From Budorcas taxicolor (lineage: Eukaryota > Chordata > Mammalia > Artiodactyla > Bovidae), in assembly GCF_023091745.1 (NCBI RefSeq), contig NC_068925.1:7130001-7194000 (forward strand): 64,000 nt of DNA. Direction: 5' to 3'. A model generated the notes under the pieces. That model made no database searches. It saw nothing but the letters and a program-made list of their open reading frames with translations, and was not told where the DNA came from. Shown here piece after piece: positions 1 through 10,639 of this stretch. Both the position numbers and the translations under genes were made by a program. Positions within the stretch are counted from its first letter, which is position 1; each line of letters opens with the position of its first letter.

Positions 1-639
1 TATGCAATTGTTAAAGGGTGATGTGCTTTTCAGTTATGGTTATGTCTCCATCTAGTGGTAGGAATATATTTCAACTATTGATATTTGTACAAAAAAGAAA
101 CATTTTATTATTTTCCTTATTTTCTATTTCTACACTATGAACCAGCTGAAGTGCTGAATAAATAGGAATTATTGCACTTGTTATTGGGTACATACCATTA
201 GAGTCTACACAATTTCTTTTGCTGTTATACTGGGAGGAAATACTATTTCCTGCTGAGTGTTTACTTTATTTAAATTTTACATTCTTCTATGCACATAATA
301 GCAAGTTTTTGAAATTCTAACAAGGTCTTTTCCTAAAAAATATAAAATTATAATTTAAAAATATATAGTAAAGATGCTGGTACTTCTTAGTTATGTGATG
401 AAGTCACTTAGCTACATGGTGATTTTATCAGCTCTGCGGTGTCCTTGCTCAGGTTTATTATCACTTTTATTAAAAATAGAAAGTTCAAATAGAAAATTTA
501 ATAGTTTGTAATTAAAGTATTTAATTTAATCAAATGAAGCTCTCCCTCATTTAAAAACTTTCTGAGTCTTCATTTCTTTATCCATAGCAATGTCAATAAA
601 TATTAGACAAGCCTGTAGTACTTCCTGTATTAATTACAC
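1..639. other. AT-rich non-coding DNA, nothing recognised
   Basis: AT-rich sequence with short A and T runs and many stops in all frames. I see no gene, RNA or repeat family that I can name here. The same holds for 796-1094, between the MIR relic and the first SINE. Confidence 0.5.
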
Positions 640-795
640 ACATGATCTCACTTAACCTTTCCTACAACTTTGCCAGGAGAATAATAAAGGTGTTTATGAC
701 TCTGTCGTATAATGAAGAAAATATGGTGCAGAGAGATCTTATAACTTAACCAATCTCAATAAACAGACAAATGGCAGAGATAGAAATTTATGGTA
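640..795 (+). mobile_element. MIR SINE relic
   Basis: The order of features matches the ancient mammalian MIR core: a 'gatctcacttaaccttt' block, a diverged 'gaagaaaatatggtgcagaga' equivalent of the gaggaaactgaggcacagag motif, 'aacttaacc', then 'aatggcagaga'. It is heavily diverged and the boundaries are approximate. Confidence 0.55.
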
Positions 796-1104
796 TATTT
801 CCTAATTCAAAATTCATTACTTTTTACAGGACCTTTTCTCACTTACAATTATAAAGATTAAGTGAGCTAATATTCATTCAAATTCTTATGCCTAATAGGA
901 AAGCAAGTTATTGTAAAAGTACATACTAAAGAGAATAATGAAGTCCCTAAATGTAAGAAGATTATGGGCAGATAATATAGAAATACTTCATGAAAGTAAT
1001 ATATATATATCAAGTTGAATTGAACTGATCATTTAAATTTTAAAAAGTCTTCAAAAATTTGAAAGGATTTAAATACATATAATTTATACAAATTGCATAT
1101 TTTT

Positions 1105-1344
1105 TGAGGGGCTTCTCTGATGGCTCAGTGGTAAAGAATCCAGCTGCCAATGCAGGAGACACAAGAAACACAGGTTCAATTCCTGGGTCAGGAAGATCCC
1201 TGGGTCAGGAAGATCCCGAGAGGAGGAAATGGAAAACCACTCCAGTAATCTTGTCTGGGAAAATCTCATGAAAAGAACAACCTGGAGGGCCACAGCCTAT
1301 TGGGATTGCAAAGAGTCAAGCATGACTAAACAACAACAACAACA
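1105..1344 (+). mobile_element. Bov-tA SINE with target-site duplication
   Basis: Ruminant tRNA-headed SINE. The A-box-like 'tggctcagtggtaaag' and B-box-like 'ggttcaattcc' are visible near the 5' end, followed by the BovB-derived body ('ccactccagtaatcttg', 'gcaaagagtcaagcatgact') and a (CAA)n tail. It is flanked by GCATATTTTT at 1095-1104 and 1345-1354. Oddity: a 17-bp unit (tgggtcaggaagatccc) is tandemly duplicated at 1184-1200 and 1201-1217, so this copy is longer than usual. Confidence 0.93.
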
Positions 1345-1354
1345 GCATATTTTT

Positions 1355-1887
1355 CTACCTCCCTACTCTTTTCCTACAGCTATCTTCTTAAAGCACTGTA
1401 GGGTGGATTACTGGTAGATTAAGATTTCTGATATAAATCAGAGGTAACTAGGGGAAGATGCTGTATAGATAAATGGACATTTGTTTATAACAGAAAAAAA
1501 GAAAGAAAACAGAAAAAGGAAAAGGAAGCAAACTGCGTGTCTGCATTTGTTTATCGTATGTAGAAGTCACTGCGCAAAGAAGTGTGCATGCAGGGGCTGG
1601 AGGCTGGCTGTAGAGAACAGTAAGATCAGGTTCTTTCTCTTGAAAAAGTTCTTGTTTCCTTCCTCCTACACTTCATTTTCTCATTTCACTTTATTCCCAT
1701 CAAAGGAACTGTGACTTATATAAAATCATGAGACAATAGGAGGTCCCTGTATTTAGTTGTACCTTAGGAACTCATTGCATATAGTTGTAGAAAAGTATAT
1801 TCTGAGCATATACTCTATGAAGTAAATGAGTTGCAACCTCAGTTTCTCTCAGTTTCTGCCTCCTGCCTTCCTCCTTCCCACTCCATG
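1355..1887. other. Non-coding, nothing recognised
   Basis: Mixed AT-rich sequence with an A/G-rich tract at 1490-1530. Short open frames here have no recognisable domain and no initiation context. No repeat family was identified. Confidence 0.45.
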
Positions 1888-1898
1888 CTCCTTTTAGA

Positions 1899-2122
1899 GA
1901 TGAAAAAAGAAAACAGTGTTTGTTGCTCAATCATGTCTGACTCTATGCAACCCCATGGACTGTATATAGCCTGCCAGGCTCGTTTGTCCATGCAATTCTC
2001 CAGGAAAGAATACTGGAATGCATAGCCATTCCCTTCTTAAGGAGGTCTTCCTGACTCAGGTATTGAACCTGGGTCTCCTGCATTGCAGGCAGATTCTTTA
2101 CAGTCTGAGCCACCATTAGGTC
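1899..2122 (-). mobile_element. Bov-tA SINE with 11-bp target-site duplication
   Basis: Reverse-oriented Bov-tA. On the plus strand it reads from the SINE tail ('gttgctcaatcatgtctgactc') through the body to the tRNA head ('ctgagccacca'). Perfect duplications CTCCTTTTAGA at 1888-1898 and 2123-2133 define the insertion, which is therefore complete at both ends. Confidence 0.93.
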
Positions 2123-2337
2123 CTCCTTTTAGACATAATGAGAGGCAAAATTCAAAGAGCTAATCTTAAACACAGTCTTCCTTATCAGCATTAATGATAA
2201 CAGAAGAAACTGGAATTACTTGTGGCCTTAAATCCAAATGGACATACACAAAGCTAATCACTGATTTTTATTTTAGGAAAAAAAATTGAGTTTGGAAATC
2301 TAGACTTTGTTCCTTCCTGTCATGGATAATAAATAAA

Positions 2338-2594
2338 TACTCTTGCCTGGGAAATCCCATAGATGGAAGAGCCTGGAAGGCTGCAGTCCATGGGGTCACT
2401 GAGGGTCAGACACGACTGAGCGACTTCACTTTCACTTTTCACTTTGATGCATTGGAGAAGGAGATGGCAACCCACTCCAGTGCTCTTGCCTGGAGAATCC
2501 CAGGGATGGAGGAGCCTGGTGGGCTGCTGTCTATGGAGTCACACAGATTCGGACATGATTGAAGTGACTTAGCAGCAGCAGTAGCAGCAGCTCA
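2338..2594 (+). mobile_element. Bov-A2 dimeric SINE, 5' truncated
   Basis: Two Bov-A monomers in tandem. The first runs from 'actcttgcctgggaaatcc' to 'gcgacttcactttcac'; the second starts near 'gcattggagaaggagatgg' and ends in a (CAG)n-like tail ('gcagcagcagtagcagcagc'). There is no tRNA head, as expected for this family. The first monomer lacks its start. Confidence 0.92.
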
Positions 2595-3294
2595 TATCTT
2601 TTTCTGCTCTTCAAAAGATCCCATTATGTTTGGACAAATGACTTCTCAACCAGAGGTTAATATTATCTTAATTTTCTTTCCCAAATAGGCCAACTTGGAG
2701 TATGTTCTCCAGCCCAGAAGAGCTTTTGAGTTGTATCTGGAAGAACATTAGCTGTGTGTTAGGAAATCAGATTCTATCCCCAGTTGTCTTTGATTTGTGC
2801 TCACCTTCCTTTCAGGACCTTAGTGCTCTCACCTGCAAATTGAATAAGTTAAACTGAGGACTCTCAAAACTTTCTTCTGGCATTAGTAAGCTGATTCTAC
2901 AGTTTAATTGAGATTTGGAAATGAACTCCTGACCTTTGCTTCAAAAGCCCCTGGTACTGGAGTGAGTCAATTCTCTGAGCAATCCTTGCAGAGAATCTGC
3001 TGTAAAAATAACTGAAGCAAGCTTGGATGTGAGTTCTTCCAGGACAGGATCCTTCCTCTACAATTAACATTTTCTTTTTCAACAAAGTTAGTCTTTCTTC
3101 TTCTTCTTTTTTTTACATAAGTGCCAAAAGGATAAACTCAAGTTCAGGGATGTCCTGATCTGACTTTGGAGAATCCCATTATCATTGCCACTTTCCCTCT
3201 TTCTTAGGAAACTCTAATTTAAATTTTAAAAGTACATTTAAATCACAGATATCTGATTTCATTTACTTTTTATTTTTTTAGTATCCTTTTTTTT
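2595..3294. other. Non-coding, nothing recognised
   Basis: Contains a pyrimidine-rich stretch at 3090-3115 and otherwise unique-looking sequence. The minus-strand open frame at 2897-3085 shows no domain. Confidence 0.45.
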
Positions 3295-3488
3295 ACCTTC
3301 CCTTGTGGCTCAGCTGGCAAAGAATCCACCTGTAATGCGAAAGACCTGGGTTTGATCCCTGGGTTGGGAAGATCCCCTGGAGAAGGGAAAGGCTACCCAC
3401 TCCAGTATTCTGGCCTAGAGAATTCAGTGGACTGTATAGTCCATGGGCTCAGGAAGAGTCGGACACGACTGAGTGGCTTTCATTTTTC
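3295..3488 (+). mobile_element. Bov-tA SINE
   Basis: A tRNA-like head ('cccttgtggctcagctggcaa', 'gggtttgatccctggg') is followed by the Bov-A body ('ccactccagtattctgg', 'gtcggacacgactgagtggc'). AGTAT occurs near both edges, but I do not regard the duplication as secure. Confidence 0.9.
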
Positions 3489-4393
3489 AGTATTAGCCAG
3501 AATTTTTTCTTTAAGGGTTCTTTTAGATTCCCTCTCTGAAGGAGAAGTCCCTCATGGGATGCAACATTGCCTGCCCTCTGCTCTCAATTTGACAACAGGC
3601 CCTTTAAATCTGTCATGCATATTACTGGGTCTGCCTCACTCCTAAAACCTGCCTTTACCCCTTAGGACTTGCCCCTCCAGAGATCCTGGATACGTCTGGA
3701 GAGAGTTCCCTAAGATCCTGGTGTAGGAATCAGAAATGCAAATAAATTACCCCCCTGCTGTGCTCAAGTTTCTCAAATTCCTATCATCCCCCACCCTGCC
3801 CTCTCTCTGTGTCATCCTTAGTTAAATTGTCCAAAAAGCTATCCAGAGTCCCAAGTTTTCCAAATGATTCATTTCTCCTCAGAAAGCAACAAAAATTCCT
3901 TCAGGGAAGTCTGGAGTAACTCAGTTGCATAAGTTTCCAGTTCAGTGTCTTTAGGGATTTTTTTAAAGCAAAGGGGAAATGGAGTGCCTCCAACTACTGA
4001 AGTCTCCAGCTAGGAGGTCAGCTGGAGGCCCTTTCAGTCCTGCACTGCACAAGCCCTCTGGGACACCACCCCTTGTGGAGCTACAAGAAACAGGCATGAG
4101 ATTTCAAGGCTCCCATAGCTTTCACCTCCTTCTTGTAGAAGGGTATCTGGCCCCTGCATCCCATTCTGCTCTGGCTCCAGACGCTGAGGCTGTCCCTGGG
4201 TGGTCCAAACACAGATCCTCAACAGTGCCACCACCCAGTCCTTTGAGGTCCCGCACCCATACTTGTAAGATTTTCTTTCTTAGGCTGTTTGCTGGATATT
4301 TATTTTATCATTCTCTATGCTTCTTTATATATCTTGATCACTTAGTGATATCTACAAGATTTCAGAGGATTGGTTTTATTTTGTCACTTCCTT
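3489..4393. other. Unique non-coding stretch, somewhat GC-richer
   Basis: More C/T-rich than its surroundings (3640-3900 and 3990-4260). A 251-codon frame opens at 3979, but its second half runs through the SINE at 4401-4639, so I treat it as chance. No splice-framed exon or conserved domain is visible. Confidence 0.4.
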
Positions 4394-4400
4394 GGTTAGT

Positions 4401-4639
4401 GGGGGCTTCCCAAGTGGTGCTAGTGGAAAAGAACCTGTCTGTCAATGCAGGAGACATAAAAGACATGGGTTTGATCCCTGCGTTGCGAAGATCCGTTGGA
4501 GGAGGGCATGGCAACCCACTCCAGTGTTCTTGCCTGGAGACTCACATGGACAGAGGAGCTGGGGGATGGGGGGTGGGGGGAGCTACAGATCATAGGGTCA
4601 TGTGGAGTCAGACACGACTGAAGCAACTTAGCACGCACA
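4401..4639 (+). mobile_element. Bov-tA SINE
   Basis: tRNA-derived head starting at 'gggggcttcccaagtgg', body with 'caacccactccagtgttctt' and end 'gaagcaacttagcacgcac'. A G-rich insertion (gggggatggggggtgggggg) at 4560-4580 is unusual for the family. GGTTAGT lies at 4394-4400 and 4640-4646 as a short target-site duplication. Confidence 0.92.
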
Positions 4640-4646
4640 GGTTAGT

Positions 4647-5954
4647 TAACTGGAACATTGCTTCTATGAAGAGATATTATTTCTTATTGAGTTTTTTCCT
4701 AATGTACTACTTTAGGGATTATTTACATACTTAAATAATTAGCAAAAATCTTGAGTCAAATAAAAAAGGTGAAGTTTTTGTCTTAAATTTCACCTTAAAG
4801 AAAGTAAGCTTAATACATACAAGCTTTTAATAGACTTTTAGGAAGCTCCCTTGTGCTGTTTTCAATAGACACTTATCCCATGCTGTATTTGGCTGGTCTT
4901 GCGTTAAGAGCCTCAGAGTGTACAAGGTAAAGCAACATGCCCTGTGCCATTTAAGTACAGCACAATCAGATAAGGGAGTAAATTCACACACCAAAGTCTA
5001 ACATTCTTGCTGGAAGAAAAAAATGGAGTGAATAATACATTCATCAAATGTTAAAAGCTATGATTCTGGAAACTGAGGGGAGAAATGATGAACTTCTTAA
5101 TACTACACATACATCAGGGCAATATAGTCGACAGTACTGACTTCTGAAACTTTTCATCACATACAAGATAATTAGAAAAACTGGATACGACAAACGCAAA
5201 TTAATTTTGAAAATACTTAACTGAACTTGAAATTAAGAACGAGAGATACCTAGGTAGAAGAAAGAATAGAATCTTCAAAATCAATGTAGTAAGCAAGAGC
5301 TAAACCCAGTGACCCATGGAGGAGACAGAATGAAGTAAACCCCTATGTGGACTGTGGTTTTAAAACACATCAGGGTTTTAGACTTGAGTGCAAAGTCCCA
5401 GAGAACACTGACACTTAGAACTGGGCCCTTTCACACATCTGAGAGCCAGTCTATAAAATGAAAAGTAAAATACCCTGCCCACTATGCCAGTGAGGCAGTA
5501 AAGAAGCAAAAGGGAGGGAAAAAAGAAACAAAAGCCTGCCGCTAAACCTTAGTGTGTCGTATGAATTTGCATGGTCTTGTCTATGTAGAAAACCCCAACT
5601 AATAAATTCTATAAACACTGAAACCCATGGGGCCTTGGCAAAAGCTAATGTGCTCCTGAACCACAGGGAACCCACAAAGTAGTATACTTCATTCTTGTGG
5701 AAACAACTCAACTGAAGAAGAGTTCCTAGTAAAAATGTGTAACCCACTAGAGGAGACTAAGAGCTAGAAATGAATGTGGTGGGAGAGAGAAAGAGGGCAA
5801 GATACAGAGAGAAAGAGAGAGAGTAACAAACTAGAGAAACCCCATTGAAAGAAATACAGATAATAGAAAAATGTGAGCATGTCTTAAGAATATTCACTAT
5901 GTTCAAAGAGAAGGAATAGAAATTATATTGCAAGAATAACACATAGTAAAGGGG
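4647..5954. other. Non-coding, nothing recognised
   Basis: About 1.3 kb without any family I can name. It contains a purine-rich (ga)n-like stretch at 5780-5825. Open frames on the minus strand at 5451-5747 and 5757-5942 have no recognisable motif. Confidence 0.45.
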
Positions 5955-6642
5955 ATCAGTTCAGTTCACTTCAGTTGCTCAGTAATGTCTGACTCTTTGT
6001 GACCGCATGAATCGCAGCATACCAGGCTTCCCTGTCCATAACCATCTCCCGGAGTTCACTCAAACTCATGTCCATCGAGTTGGTCATGCCATCCAGCCAT
6101 CTCATCCTCTGTCCTCCCCTTTTCCTCCTGCCCCCAATCCCTCCCAGCATCAGAGTCTTTTCCAATGAGTCAGCTCTTCACATATGGTGGCCAAAGTACC
6201 GGAGTTTCAGCTTTAGCATCAGTCCTTCCAAAGAACACCCAGGACTGATCTTCAGAATGGACTGATTGAATCTCCTTGCAGTCCAAGGGACTCTCAAGAG
6301 TCTTCTCCAATACCACAGTTCAAAAGTATCAATTCTTCAGCGCTCAGCTTTCTTCACAGTCCAACTCTCACATCCATACATGACCGCAGGAAAAACCATA
6401 GCCTTGACTAGAAGGACTTTTGTTGGCAAAGTAATGTCTCTGCTTTCCAATATGCTATCTAGGTTGGTCATAACTTTTCTTCCAAGGAGTAAGCATCTTT
6501 TAATTTCATGGCTGCAGTCACCATCTACAGTAATTTTGGAGCCCCCCAAAATAAAGTCTGACACTGTTTCCACTGTTTCCCCATCTATTTCCCATGAAGT
6601 GATGGGACCAGATGCCATGATCTTCGTTTTCTGAATGTAGAC
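5955..6642 (-). mobile_element. BovB LINE 3' end, 5' truncated
   Basis: Minus-strand BovB (RTE clade) 3' end. The plus strand starts with the short tail repeat (ttcag units) and reads back through the C-terminal part of the BovB ORF. The minus-strand frame at 6337-6762 carries the family's conserved 'YGCESWTVKKAE' motif. The reverse-transcriptase core is missing. It lies head-to-head with the plus-strand BovB at 6777-7933, with a 134-bp spacer between the two 5' ends. Confidence 0.93.
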
Positions 6643-6776
6643 ATCAGTCATGTTTAAAAAGAGCAAAACAGAAATTCTAAAAATTAAAAATACAATAATT
6701 CTCACTTTCATATATGGCCAGAGAGAATACCCAGAACCAGATTTGCCCTGATTTATAGGCAAGTAAGTTGATACCT

Positions 6777-7933
6777 GACCTGCCTCTTGAGAAACCTATA
6801 TGCAGGTCAAGAAGCAACAGTTAGAACTAAACATGGAACAACAGACTGGTTCCAAATAGGAAAAGGAGTACGTCAAGGCTATATATTGACACCCTGCTTA
6901 TTTAACTTATATGCAGAGTATATCATGAGACACGCTGGGCTGGATGAAGCACAAGCTGGAATCAAGATTGTCAGGAGAAATATCAATCACCTCAGATATG
7001 CAGATGACACCACCCTTATGGGAGAAAGTGAAGAGGAACTAAAAAGCCTCTTTTTTTTTAATTTTTATTTTTACTTTATTTTACTTTACAATACTGTATT
7101 GGTTTTGCCATACATTGCTGTGAATCCACCGTGGGTGTACATGAGTTCCTAAACATGAACCCCCGTCCCACCTCCCACCCCATATCATCTCTCTGGATCA
7201 TCCCCAAACGCCAGCCCCAATTTTGATGAAAGTGAAAAGAGGAGAGTGAAAAAGTTGGCTTAAAGCTCAACATTCAGAAAATGAAGATCGTGACATCTGG
7301 TCCCATCACTGCATGCGAAATAGATGGGGAAACAGTAGAAACAGTGTCAGACTTTATCTTTTGGGGCTCCACAATCTAATTAAACGATGCTTACTCCTTG
7401 GAAGAAAAGTTATCACCAACCTAGACAGCATATTCAAAAGCAGAGACATTACTTTGCCAACTAAGGTCCGTCTAGTTAAGGCTATTGTTTTTCCAGTGGT
7501 CATGTATGGATGTGAGAGTTGGACTGTGAAGAAAGCTGAGTGCTGAAGAATTGATGCTTTTGAACTGTGGTGTTGGAGAAGACTCCTGAGAGTCCCTTGG
7601 ACTGCAAGGAGCTCCAGCCAGTCCATTCTAAAGGAGATCAGCCCTGGGTGTTCTTTGGAAGGAATGATGCTAAAGCTGAAACTCCAGTACTTTGGCCACC
7701 TCATCGAAGAGTTGAGTCATTGGAAAAGACTCTGATGCTGGGAGGGACTGGGGGCAGGAGACAAAGGGGACTACAGAGGATGAGATGGCTGGATGGCATC
7801 ACTGACTCTATGGATGTGAGTTTGGGTGAACTCTGGGAGATGGTGATGGACAGGGAGGCCTGGCATGCTGTGATTCATGGGGTCGCAAAGAGTCAGCCAT
7901 GATTGAGTGACTGAACTGAACTGAACTGAACTG
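6777..7933 (+). mobile_element. BovB LINE fragment (RT core to 3' end) interrupted by L1
   Basis: Starts inside the reverse transcriptase ('gacctgcctcttgagaaacc'), includes an intact RT catalytic motif (YADD, near 6995-7010), then is split by an L1 3' end at 7049-7220. It resumes at 7221 and runs to the (CTGAA)n tail at about 7915-7933. About 30 bp are deleted near 7375. The frame is broken by the L1, so the copy is dead. Confidence 0.93.
7049..7220 (-). mobile_element. Ruminant L1 3' end inserted in BovB
   Basis: The plus strand starts with a T-rich tract (the poly(A) tail of a minus-strand element), followed by the ruminant L1 3' UTR in reverse ('ttacaatactgtattggtt', 'catgaacccccgtccc'). 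It is only about 170 bp because of 5' truncation. BovB sequence continues on both sides, so it is younger than that BovB. Confidence 0.9.
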
Positions 7934-8744
7934 TAGTTGATAAAATATAGAGAATAATTGTTTTATATTAAATATCAGCCTGAGAAAAGGGAAACAAATT
8001 AGCTAATCCTTACAATTGCTCTAGCTTCTATGTGATGACATATTTTGGATCACAACAGAGAGAGGAAATGTCCAAGCAGACCACAGTCAGCTCAAAGAAT
8101 TTAAGGGAGGAATCAATGTCCAGGGAGGCTGAAGTAGCAGGAGTTTCCTGGGAAGAGTGGAGAGAGCTACACATAGAAAGAGTTCCATAAATTCACCTGA
8201 GGGTCACCTTGCATCAGACATTGTAGAAGCAGCAGCATAGGATTGTGATCCTTGAAAGAAGGGAAACAGACAAGTTGAGCTTCACTGCAGGAACAGCTTG
8301 CTACCTGGAGATGGTTACCCAGCTACCATACTGGAAGACAGCAGTCTCACTGGGTTGACAGGCAGAGACTGGAGGTGGTATTGGCAAGACAACTAATATT
8401 TTGCAGGGTTGAGTGTCAGACAGAAAAGGAGCTGTATAGAAATCTACAGAGGGCTACTCTCAAGTATTGGGCTGAGTGCTAGCTATATATGTATAACAGA
8501 TTACTGAAGTCAGGGAAAAAATGCCGGAAAGACAAAGACAGAATATTCTTGAAGCTCAAAAGGCTGGGGCTAATTTGTGTTCTCACTGAAAAGACCTCAA
8601 CACATGGGCCATCAGTTAGAGACCTGAAAGGATATTATTGTCTTATCACTGAGGCCAAATTACTTGAGTAAAGGGTATTTTGAATCAAGTTAATAAACCT
8701 TAGGAATGGTGGGGGGGGGCACATTTAGTGATTCTCTTTAGGAT
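7934..8744. other. Unassigned, possibly an old repeat
   Basis: G/A-rich sequence with short open frames (such as 8489-8671) and no domain. The texture resembles the 5' region of an old LINE or LTR, but I cannot name a family. A G9 run lies at 8711-8719. Confidence 0.35.
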
Positions 8745-8852
8745 TTTTTTTTAATTGACACAAAATTTACTACTGTAACCACATTTAAATGTACAATTCA
8801 GTGGCATTTTACACGTATATTCACCATATTATGTGACTGTTACCAGATTCAG
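8745..8852 (-). mobile_element. Old LINE-1 (L1M-type) 3' UTR fragment
   Basis: The plus strand shows the reverse of an old mammalian L1 3' region: 'gtacaattcagtggcatttt' then 'tatattcaccatattatgtg'. This block is characteristic of L1M-type 3' ends. Diverged, boundaries approximate. Confidence 0.6.
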
Positions 8853-9096
8853 GTTCAGCCGCTTGCCTCTCAAAAGCAAATAATCAAGGGGCAAAAACTG
8901 GTAGAAAGGGAAGTTACTTTATTCAGAAAAGCTGGCAATGTAGGGAGAAAGTGGACTCATGTCCCAAGACCAACTCCAGAGATTCTTCTCAGTCATGACA
9001 GTTTCTAAAGGTAAAAAAAGGGGAAGAATCTGAGTGAAGCATCAATGCAGGTGGTGAAGGTCTACATCATTTTCCATTGCATGCAGGCTGGCTGAC
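8853..9096 (-). mobile_element. Possible old LTR fragment, interrupted by L1
   Basis: A stretch with 'ctttattcagaaaagctgg' and 'cagtcatgacagtttctaaagg' has the feel of a reverse-oriented mammalian LTR. It continues after the L1 insertion at 10464-10630, because removing the L1 and one target-site copy restores continuous sequence. The family is not identified and the assignment is weak. Confidence 0.25.
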
Positions 9097-9115
9097 TCCT
9101 CATGATCTTTCTTTT

Positions 9116-9146
<31 letters not shown>

Positions 9147-10463
9147 TTTTTTGGTGTTTCCCATAATACATTTAATTTTTTTTTTTGAATTTTTTTTTTA
9201 ATTTTTTAATTTTTTTTTTTAATTTTAAAATCTTTAATTCTTACATGTGTTCCCAAACATGAACCCCCCTCCCACCTCCCTCCCCATAACATCTCTGTGG
9301 GTCATCCCCATGCACCAGCCCCAAGCATGCTGTATCCTGCGTCAGACATAGACTAGCGATTCAATTCTTACATGATAGTATACATGATAGAATGCCATTC
9401 TCCCATATCATCCCACCCTCTCCCTCTCCCTCTGAGTCCAAAAGTCCGTTATAGACAGCTGCGTCTTTTTTCCTGTCTTGCATACAGGGTCGTCATTGCC
9501 ATCTTTCTAAATTCCATATATATGTGTTAGTCAAAATGGATTAAAGATCTAAATGTAAGACCAGAAACTATAAAACTCCTAGAGGAGAACATAGGCAAAA
9601 CACTCTCAGACATAAATCACAGCAGGATCCTCTATGATCCACCTCCCAGAATTCTGGAAATAAAAGCAAAAATAAACAAATGGGATCTAATTAAAATTGA
9701 AAGCTTCTGCACAACAAAGGAAAATATCAGCAAGGTGAAAAGACAGCCTTCTGAATGGGAGAAAATAATAGCAAATGAAGCAACTGACAAACAACTAATC
9801 TCAAAAATATACAAGCAACTTATGCAGCTCAATTCCAGAAAAATAAACGACCCAATCAAAAAATGGGCCAAAGAACTAAATAGACATTTCTCCAAAGAAG
9901 ACATATGGATGGCTAACAAACACATGAAAAGATGCTCAACATCACTCATTATCAGAGAAATGCAAATCAAAACCACAATGAGGTACCACTTCACACCAGT
10001 CAGAATGGCTGCGATCCAAAAATCTGCAAGCAATAAATGCTGGAGAGGGTGTGGAGAAAAGGGAACCCTCCTACACTGTTGGTGGGAATGCAAACTAGTA
10101 CAGCCACTATGGAGAACAGTGTGGAGATTCCTTAAAAAATTGCAAATAGAACTCCCTTATGACCCAGCAATCCCACTGCTGGGCATATACACCGAGGAAA
10201 CCAGAATTGAAAGAGACACATGTACCCCAATGTTCATCGCAGCACTGATTATAATAGCCAGGACATGGAAACAACCTAGATGTCCATCAGCAGATGAATG
10301 GATAAGAAAGCTGTGGTACATATACACAATGGAGTATTACTCAGCCATTAAAAAGAATTCATTTGAATCAGTTCTGATGAGATGGACGAAACTGGAGCCG
10401 ATTATACAGAGTGAAGTAAGCCAGAAAGAAAAACACCAATACAGTATCCTCATGATCTTTCTT
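9097..10463 (-). mobile_element. Young ruminant L1 with 5' inversion and 17-bp target-site duplications
   Basis: Insertion bounded by identical duplications (tcctcatgatctttctt) at 9097-9113 and 10447-10463. From left to right: T-rich tract (tail of a minus-strand insertion, 9112-9235), the L1 3' UTR in reverse to 9530, then an abrupt switch to plus-strand L1 ORF2 (9531-10446). The two arms meet in the element's own coordinates: the inverted UTR begins where the ORF2 arm stops. That is the classic product of twin priming. The insertion is about 1.33 kb. Confidence 0.95.
9531..10446 (+). pseudogene. L1 ORF2 C-terminal fragment, about 305 codons without a stop
   Basis: Inverted arm of the L1 above. 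It encodes the C-terminal third of L1 ORF2p: the region after the reverse transcriptase, the cysteine-rich segment (CWRGCGEKGTLLHCWWECK) and the end of the protein. No frame-breaking mutation is seen across the whole arm, which fits a recent insertion. It has no start codon or promoter, lacks the endonuclease and RT domains, and runs out of the element into host sequence, so it is not functional. Confidence 0.9.
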
Positions 10464-10639
10464 CAGATGTTGTCTCATCTGAGTTTCTGTCTGAAGAATT
10501 GCTAAGGGAGCTTCTGAAGGTGGAGACAATTACTTAATTCTTCAATACTACTACTTTTTATTTAAGGAAATAATCAACATTAGGAAAGATATTGTGTGGA
10601 TTTAGTAGACCACAAGTCAGGAGATAAGTTAGGTTACCT

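Noticed and set aside
3979..4734. 251-codon plus-strand open frame, among the longest in the window
   Set aside because: Its second half runs through the Bov-tA SINE at 4401-4639, and no domain, splice structure or codon signal supports a gene.
8853..9096. Same LTR family as the insert at 32914-33777
   Set aside because: Both have an antisense 'tttatt'-type start and similar texture, but I could not find a convincing shared block.
9632..10093. 153-codon minus-strand frame with a hydrophobic product
   Set aside because: Antisense shadow of the L1 ORF2 arm on the plus strand.
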